A DNA stretch of 64,000 bases from Aeromonas veronii bv. veronii (lineage in GTDB: Bacteria; Pseudomonadota; Gammaproteobacteria; Enterobacterales; Aeromonadaceae). The notes under the pieces were generated by a model. The model was not told the origin of the DNA, did no database searches, and worked only from the letters and a program-made list of their open reading frames with translations. Position numbers and translations under genes: made by a program. Below, one piece after another: positions 25,674 through 35,309 of this stretch (positions are counted from its first letter, which is position 1; every line of letters begins with the position of its first letter). The stretch is from NCBI RefSeq assembly GCF_000820225.1, contig NZ_CDDK01000037.1, forward strand, positions 101,963 through 165,962, written 5' to 3'.

Positions 25674-26093
25674 ATTTTGGTTACCATAACAGAGCCATCC
25701 ACTGCCGCCAAGCAATAAACCGCTGGTTCCACCTCATCACCCTTGCTGTCACCCCCGAATGCATAGCTGCACTCACGTTGGCACACACAACCATGCCGCT
25801 CACGTTCAAGAGCGCACGAGCTCCCCTCGGGATTGCCCCGAATCGAGATGGCTGCGGCGAAGGAGAGTCGCGAGAGGAGTGAATTACAGATAAAAAGATC
25901 AGTAGTGAGCGGTGAGAAACATTCTCAATAGAACACATAACCAGCGTCATTGGAATACCTACCATAAACCAGATCGGATTTCTTTGAACCTCATTGCGTT
26001 TTTTGAAAATGGCTCTTTTTGAACCCCTACCACCCGTGTATAGATTTCCGTCGCACTCAGGATGGTGCGATCCAAGATGGAGTTAAAAAAATA
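25674..26093. other. 420 bp without a recognisable gene
   Basis: This region lies between the divergent NlpA-like gene and the protease gene. A minus-strand frame at 25681-25965 has no ribosome site and no family features. The promoter of the protease gene must lie here, but I cannot place its boxes with confidence. Confidence 0.4.
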
Positions 26094-27968
26094 ATGAAGC
26101 AAACATCGTTAGCACTGGCGATCACAGCACTGCTGTCGACCCTGCCCAGTGCGCTCGTTCAGGCAAATGAAGGTTGTGCGCCGCTCACCGGCAAGGAGAG
26201 CGGCATGGATATCGGACGCAGCAGCACCGAGCGCTGCCTGCCAGGTACCAATCCCCTGCAGGATCAGCAGTGGTATCTGCTCAACAGCGGCCAGGATGGA
26301 TTCAGCGCCCGTAGCGGCATAGCGGGCAATGATCTCAACCTTTGGTGGGCTCATCGCACCGGCGTGCTGGGCCAGGGAGTCAATGTGGCCGTGGTGGATG
26401 ATGGTCTGGCCATCGCCCACCCGGATCTGGCGGACAACGTGCGTCCGGGTTCGAAAAACGTGGTAACCGGCAGCGATGACCCGACACCGACCGATCCGGA
26501 TACGGCCCACGGCACTTCGGTCTCCGGCATCATTGCGGCGGTAGACAACGCCATCGGTACCAAGGGGATTGCCCCGCGAGCCCAGTTGCAGGGGTTCAAC
26601 CTGCTGGATGACAACAGCCAGCAGTTGCAGAAGGATTGGCTCTACGCCCTTGGGGACAGCGATGCCAGCCGCGACAACCGGGTGTTCAACCAGAGCTACG
26701 GCATGAGTGTGGTTGATCCCCGCTCTGCCAACTCTCTGGATCAATCCCAGCTTGATCGCCTGTTTGAACAGCAGACCCTCAAGGCGCAGGGTGCGGCCTA
26801 TATCAAGGCCGCCGGCAACGGCTTCAACAAGATAGCGGCGGGCGGCTATGTGCTTAACCGCACCGGTAATGGCCCCAAATTGCCGTTTGAAAACAGCAAC
26901 CTCGATCCCTCCAACAGCAACTTCTGGAACCTGGTGGTAAGCGCGCTCAACGCCGATGGCGTCAGAGCCTCCTACTCCAGCGTCGGCAGCAACATCTTCC
27001 TGAGCGCGACCGGCGGCGAGTACGGTACCGACTCTCCGGCGATGGTGACCACGGATCTGCCCGGCTGCGACATGGGTTACAACCGCACCGACGATCCCAG
27101 CACCAACCGGCTGCACGGCAACCCGCAACTGGATGCCAGCTGCGACTACAACGGCGTGATGAACGGCACCTCCTCCGCCACCCCCAGCACCTCCGGCGCC
27201 ATGGCGCTGCTGATGTCCGCCTACCCGGATCTGTCGGTACGTGACCTGCGGGATCTGCTGGCGCGCAGCGCAACCCGGGTCGATGCCACACAGAAACCTG
27301 TGATGGTCAGCTACACCAGCAGCACCGGTAAGGTGCGTGATGTGAAAGGGCTGGAAGGGTGGGAGCGCAATGCCGCCGGCATGTGGTTCAACCCGACTTA
27401 CGGTTTTGGTCTGATTGACGTCAACAAGGCCCTTGAGCTGGCAGCCAATCACCAGCCCCTGCCCCCGCTGGTGCAACTGCCGTGGCAGAAGATCAATGTC
27501 AGCGGCAGTGCCGCTGCCATCCCGGATGTGGGCAACAGCCCAACCAGCTCGACAACCCGCATCGCGACACCATTGACGATAGAAGCGGTTCAGGTGATGG
27601 TGAGTCTGGATCATCAGCGCCTGCCCGATCTGCTGATCGAACTGGTCTCCCCCGCTGGCACCCGCAGCATCCTGCTGAGCCCCTTCAACAGCCTGGTCGG
27701 CCAATCTCTCGACCAGCAGCAGCTGGGCTTTGTGCGAACCAAGGGATTGCGCGACATGCGGATGCTATCCAACAAGTTCTACGGCGAATCGGCACAAGGC
27801 ACATGGCGACTGGAAGTAACCGACGTTGCCAACGGTACCCGTCAGGTCTCTCTGCTCAATCGCGAGACCCGTGAGCGCACCACCCTGACCGAGCGCAACA
27901 ATCGCCAACCGGGCAAGCTGATCTCATGGTCCCTGCGGGTCCTGGGTCACGATGCCAACCGCAGCTAA
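26094..27968 (+). CDS. aspA: Secreted kexin-like serine protease (Aeromonas serine protease)
   Basis: This 624-residue preprotein is a subtilisin/kexin-type endoprotease secreted by Aeromonas and a known virulence factor. A 24-residue signal peptide ends at ALVQA. The catalytic Asp (VVDDGL) is at residue 102, His (HGTS) at 139 and Ser (NGTSSATPS) at 360, which equal mature 78, 115 and 336 as in A. sobria ASP. A P-domain-like C-terminal region follows (about residues 480-624). The start at 26094 gives the known length. The chaperone gene follows after 18 bp. Confidence 0.95.
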   Translation: MKQTSLALAITALLSTLPSALVQANEGCAPLTGKESGMDIGRSSTERCLPGTNPLQDQQWYLLNSGQDGFSARSGIAGNDLNLWWAHRTGVLGQGVNVAVVDDGLAIAHPDLADNVRPGSKNVVTGSDDPTPTDPDTAHGTSVSGIIAAVDNAIGTKGIAPRAQLQGFNLLDDNSQQLQKDWLYALGDSDASRDNRVFNQSYGMSVVDPRSANSLDQSQLDRLFEQQTLKAQGAAYIKAAGNGFNKIAAGGYVLNRTGNGPKLPFENSNLDPSNSNFWNLVVSALNADGVRASYSSVGSNIFLSATGGEYGTDSPAMVTTDLPGCDMGYNRTDDPSTNRLHGNPQLDASCDYNGVMNGTSSATPSTSGAMALLMSAYPDLSVRDLRDLLARSATRVDATQKPVMVSYTSSTGKVRDVKGLEGWERNAAGMWFNPTYGFGLIDVNKALELAANHQPLPPLVQLPWQKINVSGSAAAIPDVGNSPTSSTTRIATPLTIEAVQVMVSLDHQRLPDLLIELVSPAGTRSILLSPFNSLVGQSLDQQQLGFVRTKGLRDMRMLSNKFYGESAQGTWRLEVTDVANGTRQVSLLNRETRERTTLTERNNRQPGKLISWSLRVLGHDANRS

Positions 27969-27986
27969 CACGCTAGGAGTATTACC

Positions 27987-28445
27987 ATGAACAAACCTGT
28001 TACCTTGCTTCTGGCAACCCTGCTGGCCCCCCTCTCGGGACAGCTCTGCGCCGAGGAGTCCGTCACCATGGATGGCAAGCAGTACAGCACCATAGAGGTG
28101 AACGGCCAGACCTACCTCATTCCTGACAACGGCAGCAAGAAGCGGGTCGCCCGCAGCCTTGACAGCAAGGTCCCGCAACAGACCCTGCGCCGCGGTGACG
28201 TGTTGATGCAAGGGGCCGCCAGCCCCGAGCTGACTGTAAGCGGCACCCTGCTGGTGGAAGCTGACGATGCCAGCGCCAAGGCGCTGGCGACTCGCCACGG
28301 CTTGAACTTCAAGCAGAGCAGCGGTGGTATCGCCCTGCTAGAGGCCAAACCGGGCACCGATCTCAACGCCATCGCCACCAAGCTCAAGAGCGAAGGGGTG
28401 AATGTGCAGATCGAACTCGCCGGGGCACTCAAACAGCCCAAGTGA
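27987..28445 (+). CDS. Serine-protease chaperone (ASP ORF2 protein)
   Basis: This 152-residue periplasmic protein has a signal peptide ending GQLCA. It corresponds in size, position and composition to ORF2 of A. sobria, which binds ASP during maturation and is needed for active protease to be released. It is co-oriented with the protease gene. The C-terminal tail (ELAGALKQPK) is exposed and short. It has no similarity that I recognise to subtilisin propeptides, although its size and role are analogous. Confidence 0.9.
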   Translation: MNKPVTLLLATLLAPLSGQLCAEESVTMDGKQYSTIEVNGQTYLIPDNGSKKRVARSLDSKVPQQTLRRGDVLMQGAASPELTVSGTLLVEADDASAKALATRHGLNFKQSSGGIALLEAKPGTDLNAIATKLKSEGVNVQIELAGALKQPK

Positions 28446-28484
28446 GCCGCCCCGGGCCATTGCCCGAGCGCCTCAGTTTATCTT

Positions 28485-28507
28485 CGAGGGGGCCGCTGGC
28501 CCCCTCG
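28485..28507 (+). terminator. Hairpin after the protease-chaperone pair
   Basis: The perfect 10-bp stem cgagggggcc / ggccccctcg has a three-base loop. It lies 40 bp past the chaperone stop. No T tract follows, so termination may be only partial. Confidence 0.6.
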
Positions 28508-28859
28508 CTCGATGGGCTGAGCCCCGATCGTCCACCATCACTTCACCGCTTTCCCCTCCCTTTTTCCTCTGCACTTGCCAACTTTTGCCGCTTGGGCTTG
28601 GCACCTTCCTTCGATGCGACCTTGCTCACAACTTGGCGTCCTTGCTCCCGCCGGCACATTTCTCGCTCCCCCTGGACAAGGCAGCCATCACAGGACTTGC
28701 TAACCTGCCTGCGAGCCGAATGCCTGCCCATGGGCGTCCGGCGCCCTTGCGAGATCCAATGACAGCCGCCAGCAGAGCGGCCCAACCCGAGCGAGATCCT
28801 TTCGCTCGGTGTCGATATCTCCTTTTTGTTTCTATTCAGACAGTGACGAGGACCTATTC
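28508..28859 (+). other. Pyrimidine-rich intergenic region before the GH3 gene
   Basis: About 350 bp holds no convincing gene. The plus strand is unusually C- and T-rich and G-poor over its first 180 bases, as in Rho-loading sites. A perfect 8-bp stem (CCGAGCGA / TCGCTCGG, 28787-28809) followed by a T-rich stretch lies about 50 bp before the GH3 start and may form an attenuator-like or ribosome-site structure. Confidence 0.4.
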
Positions 28860-31241
28860 ATGCCTATCACCACAAAATTGAAAGCGGTTTCGCTGGGCGT
28901 CAGCCTGGCGCTGGCCGGCCTGCTGGCCGGTTGCAACCAGAATGACTCAGCCCCCCAGGTCAAGGACGATGCCTACTATCGCGGCCAGGCCGAAGCCATG
29001 GTGGCCAAGCTGACCCTGAGCGAGAAGCTGGATCTGCTCTCCGGTCCCGGCTACGGCAGCGCCAACGGCGCCATCAACCTCAAGCAGGACGTGCCCGGGG
29101 TCGCGGGTTACATCAACGGTGTCATGCGTACAAGCGATGGCATCGACATTCCCGCCCTCAAATTGGCCGACGGGCCGGCGGGTCTGCGGATCGACGCCAA
29201 CCGCGACGGTGACAGCACCAGCTACCATGCCACCGCCTGGCCTATCGGCTCACTGCTCGCCTCCAGCTGGGACGTCAAGCTGGTCAAGGCCATCGGCGAA
29301 GCTATGGGGGATGAAGTGCGCCAGTACGGGATCGACATCCTGCTGGCACCGGGCATGAACATCCAGCGCAACCCGCTCAACGGGCGCAATTTCGAGTACT
29401 ACTCGGAAGATCCCCTGCTGACCGGCAAGATAGGCGCCGCCATGGTCAACGGCGTGGAGAGCAACGAGGTGGGCACCACCATCAAGCACTACTTCGGCAA
29501 TAACTCCGAGACCAACCGCAACCAGATCAACGACATCGGCGAACCGAGAACCTTCCGCGAGATCTATCTGCGCGGCTTCCAGATCGCGGTGGACGAGGCC
29601 CAGCCCTGGGCGGTGATGACCTCCTACAACAAGTTCAACGGCACCTATGTCAACGAGCGCAGGGATGCGGTGACTGACCTGCTGCGCGGTGAGTGGAAGT
29701 TCGACGGTCTGGTGATGTCTGACTGGTTCGCTGGCGATGTCGAAAACAGTGCCTTCAAGCAGGTCTTGGCAGGGCAGGATTTGATAGAGCCTGGCAACGT
29801 AAAAGAGCAGTTGCAGCAATCCATCGAACAGGGCGACCTTGACGAGGCCAAGGTGAACGAGGCGGCCGTCCACATCCTGACCCAGGTGATGAAGAGCCCC
29901 TCCTACAATCGGCTGGCCGTCAGCAACAGCCCGGATCTGGCCGCCCACGCCAAACTGGCTCGTCAGGCTGGCGCCGAGAGCATGGTACTGCTGCGCAACG
30001 AGGCCACCGCCCTGCCGCTGGCGACAAACAGCACGCTGGCCAGTTTTGGTATCAACCAGATCAACACCTACAAGGGGGGCACCGGCAGCGGGGATGTGAA
30101 CGCCGCCAGCACCACCACCATCGCCCAGGGGCTGGCCGCGCGCTTCCCGGTCAATGAGGCACTGCAGAGCTACTACCGCGATTTTTACGAGAACAACAAG
30201 GTCTATCACGAGGGGCAGTTTGGCGCCAAGGGCTACTACACCTGCGCCGAGGCCCCCGTCAGCGGTGATCTGGCAGCCCTGATCGCCAACGCGGCCACCA
30301 CCCAGGAAGCCGCTGTCATCAGCATCGGCCGTCAGGCCGGAGAGGGGGCGGATCGCAGCAGCGGCAAGGGGGATTACCTGCTCGGCGATGACGAGCGCGC
30401 CCTCATCGAGGCGGTGAGCAGCGCCTTCCATGCCAAGGGCAAGAAGGTGGTGGTGGTACTCAACGTCAACGGCGTCATCGACACCGCTCAGTGGAGTGAC
30501 AAGGTGGATGCCATCCTGCTGGCCTATATGGCCGGTCAGGAGACCGGCCATGCGGTGGCGGACGTGCTCTCCGGCGCGGTCAACCCGAGCGGCAAGCTGG
30601 CCCAGAGCTTCCCGCAAAGCTACGCCAGCGTTCCCTCCGCTGGCACCTTCCCGGGCGTGGATACCAACGGGGACGGTGAACCGGATGATCTCTACTACAA
30701 CGAGGGGATCTACGTGGGCTATCGCTACTACAGCACCTTCGAGCAGGCGGTCTCCTACCCGTTCGGCTTCGGCCTCTCCTATACCAGCTTCGGCTACACC
30801 AGCCCCGCCATTGCCAACAATACCCTGGCCGATGGTGCCGCCGGCAGCCTGGTGCTGACCGCCACCATCACCAACACCGGCACCGTAGCAGGCAAGGAGG
30901 CGGCTCAGGTCTATGTGACCGCCCCCGAGGTCAAGCTGAAGAAACCGCTCATCGAGCTCAAGGCTTTTGCCAAGACGGCGCAGCTTGCACCGGGGGCCAG
31001 CGAGCAACTGAGCTTCACCATTCCGGCCAGCATCCTCGCCAGCTTCGATGAGGCCAGCAACCAGTGGATCGTCGAGCCGGGCAGCTACCGTGCTTACATC
31101 AGCCCCTCGTCAGATGTCTCCAGCAGTACGCCGGTCAGCTTCACGGTGAGCAAGGAGATAGTGGTGAGCAACACCACGCCGGGGGCGCTGGCACTGCCGG
31201 AGGGGATCGACCCCGCCACCGTCACCACCGTCACCCGCTAG
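28860..31241 (+). CDS. GH3-family beta-glucosidase-like lipoprotein
   Basis: This 793-residue glycoside hydrolase has a lipoprotein signal with lipobox LLAGC (Cys25), so it should be anchored to the periplasmic or outer face. The GH3 N-terminal barrel contains KHYFGNN and the nucleophile motif GLVMSDW with Asp near residue 288. A GH3 C-terminal domain and a fibronectin-III-like domain follow. It should release glucose or related sugars from beta-linked oligosaccharides; exact linkage is unknown. The ATG at 28860 has a GAGG box. An AraC regulator lies convergent downstream. Confidence 0.9.
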   Translation: MPITTKLKAVSLGVSLALAGLLAGCNQNDSAPQVKDDAYYRGQAEAMVAKLTLSEKLDLLSGPGYGSANGAINLKQDVPGVAGYINGVMRTSDGIDIPALKLADGPAGLRIDANRDGDSTSYHATAWPIGSLLASSWDVKLVKAIGEAMGDEVRQYGIDILLAPGMNIQRNPLNGRNFEYYSEDPLLTGKIGAAMVNGVESNEVGTTIKHYFGNNSETNRNQINDIGEPRTFREIYLRGFQIAVDEAQPWAVMTSYNKFNGTYVNERRDAVTDLLRGEWKFDGLVMSDWFAGDVENSAFKQVLAGQDLIEPGNVKEQLQQSIEQGDLDEAKVNEAAVHILTQVMKSPSYNRLAVSNSPDLAAHAKLARQAGAESMVLLRNEATALPLATNSTLASFGINQINTYKGGTGSGDVNAASTTTIAQGLAARFPVNEALQSYYRDFYENNKVYHEGQFGAKGYYTCAEAPVSGDLAALIANAATTQEAAVISIGRQAGEGADRSSGKGDYLLGDDERALIEAVSSAFHAKGKKVVVVLNVNGVIDTAQWSDKVDAILLAYMAGQETGHAVADVLSGAVNPSGKLAQSFPQSYASVPSAGTFPGVDTNGDGEPDDLYYNEGIYVGYRYYSTFEQAVSYPFGFGLSYTSFGYTSPAIANNTLADGAAGSLVLTATITNTGTVAGKEAAQVYVTAPEVKLKKPLIELKAFAKTAQLAPGASEQLSFTIPASILASFDEASNQWIVEPGSYRAYISPSSDVSSSTPVSFTVSKEIVVSNTTPGALALPEGIDPATVTTVTR

Positions 31242-31254
31242 GTCGGGAAGCTCC

Positions 31255-31288
31255 GGCCGGGAGGCGCCGCAGGGCGTCCATCCCGGCC
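31255..31288 (+). other. Hairpin just after the GH3 gene
   Basis: The stem GGCCGGGA / TCCCGGCC with an 18-base loop lies 13 bp past the stop. A more typical terminator follows at 31299. Confidence 0.5.
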
Positions 31289-31298
31289 TTCACTCGGG

Positions 31299-31328
31299 AC
31301 GGGACCGTACTTGCATCGGTCCCGTTTT
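31299..31328. terminator. Terminator between the GH3 and AraC genes
   Basis: The stem acgggaccg / cggtcccgt is followed by T residues. Its right edge touches the stop codon of the convergent AraC gene. Confidence 0.8.
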
Positions 31329-32341
31329 CATTGGCGGGCATTGCGATAGGCCAGCGGCGTCATCCTGGTGTTGGCCTTGAAGAAGCGGTTGAAGGCGCTC
31401 TGGGAGGAGAAGCCGACCCGATCGCTGATGTTCTGCAGGGGTTGCGCCCCCTCTTCCAGCAAGCGGCAGGCCTCGCTCACCCTCACCTCCCTGAGGATGG
31501 AGGAGAAGCTGCTCCCCTCCCCCTGCAATCTGCGATTCAGGGTCCAGCGGCTGACGTTCATGGCCGCACACACCTCCTTGAGCAGGCTCTCGTCGCTCTC
31601 CAGCGCCCCTTCCCGGATTTTGTGGCGGATCCGTTCCCCCACCAGATAAGCAAAGGGGGCCCGTTCGGTGATGTCGGCGCAGATCTGCGCCAGCTGGGCC
31701 AGTTGCAAACGGCCAAGAGGCTCGTTGTAGCAGTGGCTGGGACGGTCGAGCTGGGCATTGCTGATGATCAGGGTATTCTCCCCCTGCTCCCAGCGGCAGC
31801 GGGTTGCGAAGAAGTGGTCCAGCAGCTGATGGCGCAGCGGTGGCCGTCCCGTGAACCCCACCGAGACCTGGGCATCCGCCAGATAGACCCGCAGGATCCG
31901 GTAGAGAATGATGAAGTTGGGGATGGCCTGACTCGCCCCCAGGCTGGCGGGCCCCTGATTGACATACTGATATTGGCTGACCTGCGCCCCCCGCCGCACC
32001 CGCAGCTCGTCACAACTGCCGATGATGGGGCGATAGGCCAGCAGCACCTCGAGCGCCGCCCGCGGCGATGGCTGGTTCAGGCACAGGCTGATGAGCGGCG
32101 GATAGTGCTGGTAGAGCTGGCCGATGTCGTAGGAGAGGATGGTCTCGTGAAATCCCGCCAGATAGGGCTGCATCAGCTGCAGCATCCGGTAGTGGCTGTG
32201 TGCCGGGATCCGGCCCTGTTCCCGCTCGATGTCGAACGGCGTGAGTCCGCCCGCCATGAGGATGGCATCAGGATCGCCCCCCTGCTGCTGGCAGGCTCCC
32301 AGCATGTTTCTGATCACCCGGTTTGATACGCTCTGTGACAT
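31328..32341 (-). CDS. AraC-family transcription regulator
   Basis: This 337-residue regulator has an N-terminal ligand-sensing half of the arabinose-binding-like (OruR-type) class and a C-terminal double helix-turn-helix: LLKEVCAAMNVSRWTLNRRLQ and the AraC signature NISDRVGFSSQSAFNRFFK. The ATG at 32341 has purine-rich sequence upstream; the frame is open a further 22 codons. It could control the convergent GH3 gene, but position alone does not prove this. Confidence 0.87.
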   Translation of the reverse strand: MSQSVSNRVIRNMLGACQQQGGDPDAILMAGGLTPFDIEREQGRIPAHSHYRMLQLMQPYLAGFHETILSYDIGQLYQHYPPLISLCLNQPSPRAALEVLLAYRPIIGSCDELRVRRGAQVSQYQYVNQGPASLGASQAIPNFIILYRILRVYLADAQVSVGFTGRPPLRHQLLDHFFATRCRWEQGENTLIISNAQLDRPSHCYNEPLGRLQLAQLAQICADITERAPFAYLVGERIRHKIREGALESDESLLKEVCAAMNVSRWTLNRRLQGEGSSFSSILREVRVSEACRLLEEGAQPLQNISDRVGFSSQSAFNRFFKANTRMTPLAYRNARQ

Positions 32342-32540
32342 CTGCCTACCCTGACCTCCGTGCTGACAGGAAACTGCGTGTACTCCCCGGACGGGACAGG
32401 CCCGCACCGCCGGATTGCCGAGCCATTATGGGACGGTTGCAAGGCAGGCAGATGTAACGGAGTGTAAAACCACGCGCCAGCGCGCCTATTTGGGCACATT
32501 TAGCCCCCACGTCAGACCTGTTGTAGCATCTCGGCCATAA

Positions 32541-32566
32541 AAAATGGCGCCCGCGAGCGCCATTTT
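32541..32566 (-). terminator. Terminator of ppsA
   Basis: The stem aaaatggcgc / gcgccatttt lies 24 bp past the ppsA stop, flanked by A and T runs. Confidence 0.85.
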
Positions 32567-32589
32567 GATGAGTAGCAGTGCAGCCCGGC

Positions 32590-34962
32590 TTAGCGCGCCT
32601 TGTGTTGCTCCGCCAGATAGAGCCAAGTATCGACCACGGTATCGGGGTTGAGCGACACCGAGTCGATCCCCTGCTCCACCAGCCAGGCGGCGAAGTCCGG
32701 ATGATCGGATGGGCCTTGGCCACAGATCCCCACGTACTTGCCCGCCTTGCGCGCAGCCTGAATAGCCATCGCCAGCAGTGTCTTGACCGCCTCGTTGCGC
32801 TCGTCGAACAGATGGGCAATCAGCCCGGAATCCCGATCCAGCCCAAGGGTGAGCTGGGTCATGTCATTGGAGCCGATGGAGAAGCCGTCCACGTGCTCCA
32901 GGAACTTGTCCGCCAACAGGGCGTTGCTCGGGATCTCGCACATCATGATCACCTTGAGCCCCCGCTCGCCGCGGCGCAGACCGTTCTCGGCCAGGATGTC
33001 GATCACCTGCTCCGCCTCGCCCACGGTACGCACGAAGGGGATCATCACCTCGACGTTGGTCAACCCCATCACATCGCGCACCCGCTTGATCGCCTCGCAC
33101 TCGAGGGCAAAACAGGGTCGGAAGCTGTCGGCGATGTAGCGGGATGCGCCACGAAAACCGATCATCGGGTTCTCCTCGTGGGGCTCGTAGCCACGACCGC
33201 CCACCAGATTGGCGTACTCGTTGGACTTGAAGTCCGACATCCGCACGATCACCCGCTCCGGCCAGAACGCCGCCCCCAGAGTGGCGATCCCCTCGGTCAG
33301 CTTGGCGACATAATATTCCCGCGGGCTGTCGTAACCGGCGATCATCTTGCCGATGGTGGCCTGCAGCTCTGGGGTTTGCTGGTCAAACTCCAGCAGCGCC
33401 TTGGGGTGAACCCCGATCATCCGGTTGATAATGAATTCGAGGCGCGCCAGCCCTACGCCAGCATTGGGCAACTGGGCAAAGTCGAAGGCCCGATCAGGGT
33501 TGCCGACGTTCATCATGATCTTGATGGGCAAGCGCGGCATGTTGCCTACCTCGGTCACCGCCACATCGAAGTCCAGCTCGCCGTCATAGATAAAACCGGT
33601 ATCCCCTTCCGCGCAGGAGACGGTAATCCGCTGACCCGGCTGAATATGGTCGGTGGCGTTGCCACAGCCCACCACCGCCGGAATACCCAGCTCGCGGGCG
33701 ATGATGGCAGCGTGACAGGTGCGGCCGCCCCGATTGGTGACGATGGCAGAGGCCCGCTTCATGATGGGCTCCCAGTCCGGGTCGGTCATGTCGGTCACCA
33801 GCACATCGCCGGGCTGCACCTCGTCCATCTGGCTGATGGACGAGATAACCCGCGCCGGGCCTGCGCCAATCTTGTGGCCGATGGCGCGCCCTTCGATCAG
33901 CACCTTGCCCGCTTGCTTGAGGGCAAAACGCTCGAGGGTATTGGCCTCCTGCCGACTGCGCACAGTTTCCGGGCGCGCCTGCACGATATAGAGCTGGCCA
34001 TCCTGCCCATCCTTGGCCCACTCGATATCCATCGGGCGGCCATAGTGCTGCTCGATGATGAGGGCCTGTTTCGCCAGCGCCATCACCTCCTCATCGGTGA
34101 TGCAGAAGCGGCTGCGCTCGGCCTCATCGGTGTCGACAATCTTCACCTGACGGCCGTGACCGGCATCGTCCGAATAGGTCATCTTGATGAGCTTGGAGCC
34201 GAGGGTCTTGCGCACCACCGCTGGACGGCCACCCCTGAGGGTCGGCTTGTGCACATAGAACTCGTCCGGGTTGACCGCGCCCTGCACCACCATCTCGCCA
34301 AGACCATGGGCCCCGGTGATAAAGACCACGTCGTTGAAACCGGACTCGGTATCCAGAGTAAACATGACGCCGGAGGCGGCGAGATCCGAGCGCACCATCC
34401 GCTGCACCCCGGCCGAGAGGGCAACACCCTTGTGGTCGTAGCCCTGATGCACCCGATAGGAGATGGCGCGATCGTTGAACAGAGAAGCAAACACATGCTT
34501 GACCGCCGTCATGACGGCATCGATGCCACGTACGTTGAGGAAGGTCTCCTGCTGACCGGCAAAGGAGGCGTCCGGCATATCCTCGGCGGTGGCGGAGGAG
34601 CGCACCGCAAACGAGGCCTCGACACCGGCACTCAACTTTTCATAGGCAACCCGGATCGCCTGCTCCAGCTCGGGCTGGAACGGGGCTTCGATCACCCAGT
34701 CGCGGATCTGCTGACCGGCCCGGTTGAGGGCGGCGATATCGTCCACGTCGAGATTGTCGAGCAGATGGTGGATCTTGCCGTTGAGGCCGCTTGACTCCAG
34801 AAACTCGTTAAACGCAAAGGCGGTGGTGGCAAAGCCCCCCGGCACGGATACGCCGGCGCCAGAGAGGTTGCTGATCATCTCGCCAAGGGATGCGTTCTTG
34901 CCGCCAACTCGTTCTACGTCCTGCATTCCGAGTTGTTCGTACCAGAGCACGTACTGTTGCAC
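32590..34962 (-). CDS. ppsA: Phosphoenolpyruvate synthase
   Basis: This 790-residue enzyme makes phosphoenolpyruvate from pyruvate and ATP for gluconeogenesis. The N-terminal nucleotide-binding domain begins near [11 protein letters not shown]. The phosphohistidine motif [21 protein letters not shown] is central, and the C-terminal PEP-binding barrel includes [17 protein letters not shown]. Length equals E. coli PpsA (792) within two residues. It is divergent from ppsR, whose product switches it off by phosphorylation. A Cra-type palindrome lies in its promoter region. Confidence 0.95.
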   Translation of the reverse strand: MQQYVLWYEQLGMQDVERVGGKNASLGEMISNLSGAGVSVPGGFATTAFAFNEFLESSGLNGKIHHLLDNLDVDDIAALNRAGQQIRDWVIEAPFQPELEQAIRVAYEKLSAGVEASFAVRSSATAEDMPDASFAGQQETFLNVRGIDAVMTAVKHVFASLFNDRAISYRVHQGYDHKGVALSAGVQRMVRSDLAASGVMFTLDTESGFNDVVFITGAHGLGEMVVQGAVNPDEFYVHKPTLRGGRPAVVRKTLGSKLIKMTYSDDAGHGRQVKIVDTDEAERSRFCITDEEVMALAKQALIIEQHYGRPMDIEWAKDGQDGQLYIVQARPETVRSRQEANTLERFALKQAGKVLIEGRAIGHKIGAGPARVISSISQMDEVQPGDVLVTDMTDPDWEPIMKRASAIVTNRGGRTCHAAIIARELGIPAVVGCGNATDHIQPGQRITVSCAEGDTGFIYDGELDFDVAVTEVGNMPRLPIKIMMNVGNPDRAFDFAQLPNAGVGLARLEFIINRMIGVHPKALLEFDQQTPELQATIGKMIAGYDSPREYYVAKLTEGIATLGAAFWPERVIVRMSDFKSNEYANLVGGRGYEPHEENPMIGFRGASRYIADSFRPCFALECEAIKRVRDVMGLTNVEVMIPFVRTVGEAEQVIDILAENGLRRGERGLKVIMMCEIPSNALLADKFLEHVDGFSIGSNDMTQLTLGLDRDSGLIAHLFDERNEAVKTLLAMAIQAARKAGKYVGICGQGPSDHPDFAAWLVEQGIDSVSLNPDTVVDTWLYLAEQHKAR

Positions 34963-35082
34963 TTGGATGTCTCCAGGTTGGTGGGCACCGATGCCATAGC
35001 ACCTCGTGCGCCCGATTTAATCGATGAGGTTATGGGTAAGTCAGGTGCGTTATTGTCTGTTTCTTTTGTTGCCAACGACCAT

Positions 35083-35094
35083 GAAAACGTTTTC
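35083..35094. promoter_or_regulatory. Cra/LacI-family-type operator upstream of ppsA
   Basis: GAAAACGTTTTC is a perfect 12-bp palindrome 120 bp upstream of the ppsA start. Cra (FruR) activates ppsA in E. coli through a similar TGAAACGTTTCA-like site, so this is a good candidate. Confidence 0.6.
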
Positions 35095-35105
35095 CGCTGG
35101 TTTTC

Positions 35106-35134
35106 AAAAAAATCCCCGAGCAAGCGTTGGGGAT
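35106..35134 (-). terminator. Terminator-like hairpin upstream of ppsA
   Basis: On the minus strand ATCCCC and GGGGAT pair around an 11-base loop and are followed by about six T. It lies about 145 bp before ppsA, with no minus-strand gene in front of it. It may insulate ppsA from antisense transcripts of ppsR or attenuate an upstream ppsA promoter. Confidence 0.5.
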
Positions 35135-35309
35135 GGCCGAATGACCGGAACATTCTACAATGGCGACACAAAAAGATAACGATTCAGGTTTGCAAGCCAC
35201 TTCACAACTTGGGCACAGCAGACCGGTTGACAAAACTGGTATGGTTTCGGGAGATACTTCTCACCCCTTACCCCATGCAACCCCACCCGCGGTATCACAG
35301 GAGCCCTAC

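Noticed and set aside
25681..25965. 94-codon minus-strand frame
   Set aside because: No ribosome site or recognisable features in a promoter region.
26109..27704. 531-codon minus-strand open frame
   Set aside because: It is antisense to the serine protease gene and has no recognisable domain.
32578..34794. 738-codon plus-strand open frame
   Set aside because: It is antisense to ppsA, a clear gene; long antisense frames are common in GC-rich DNA.
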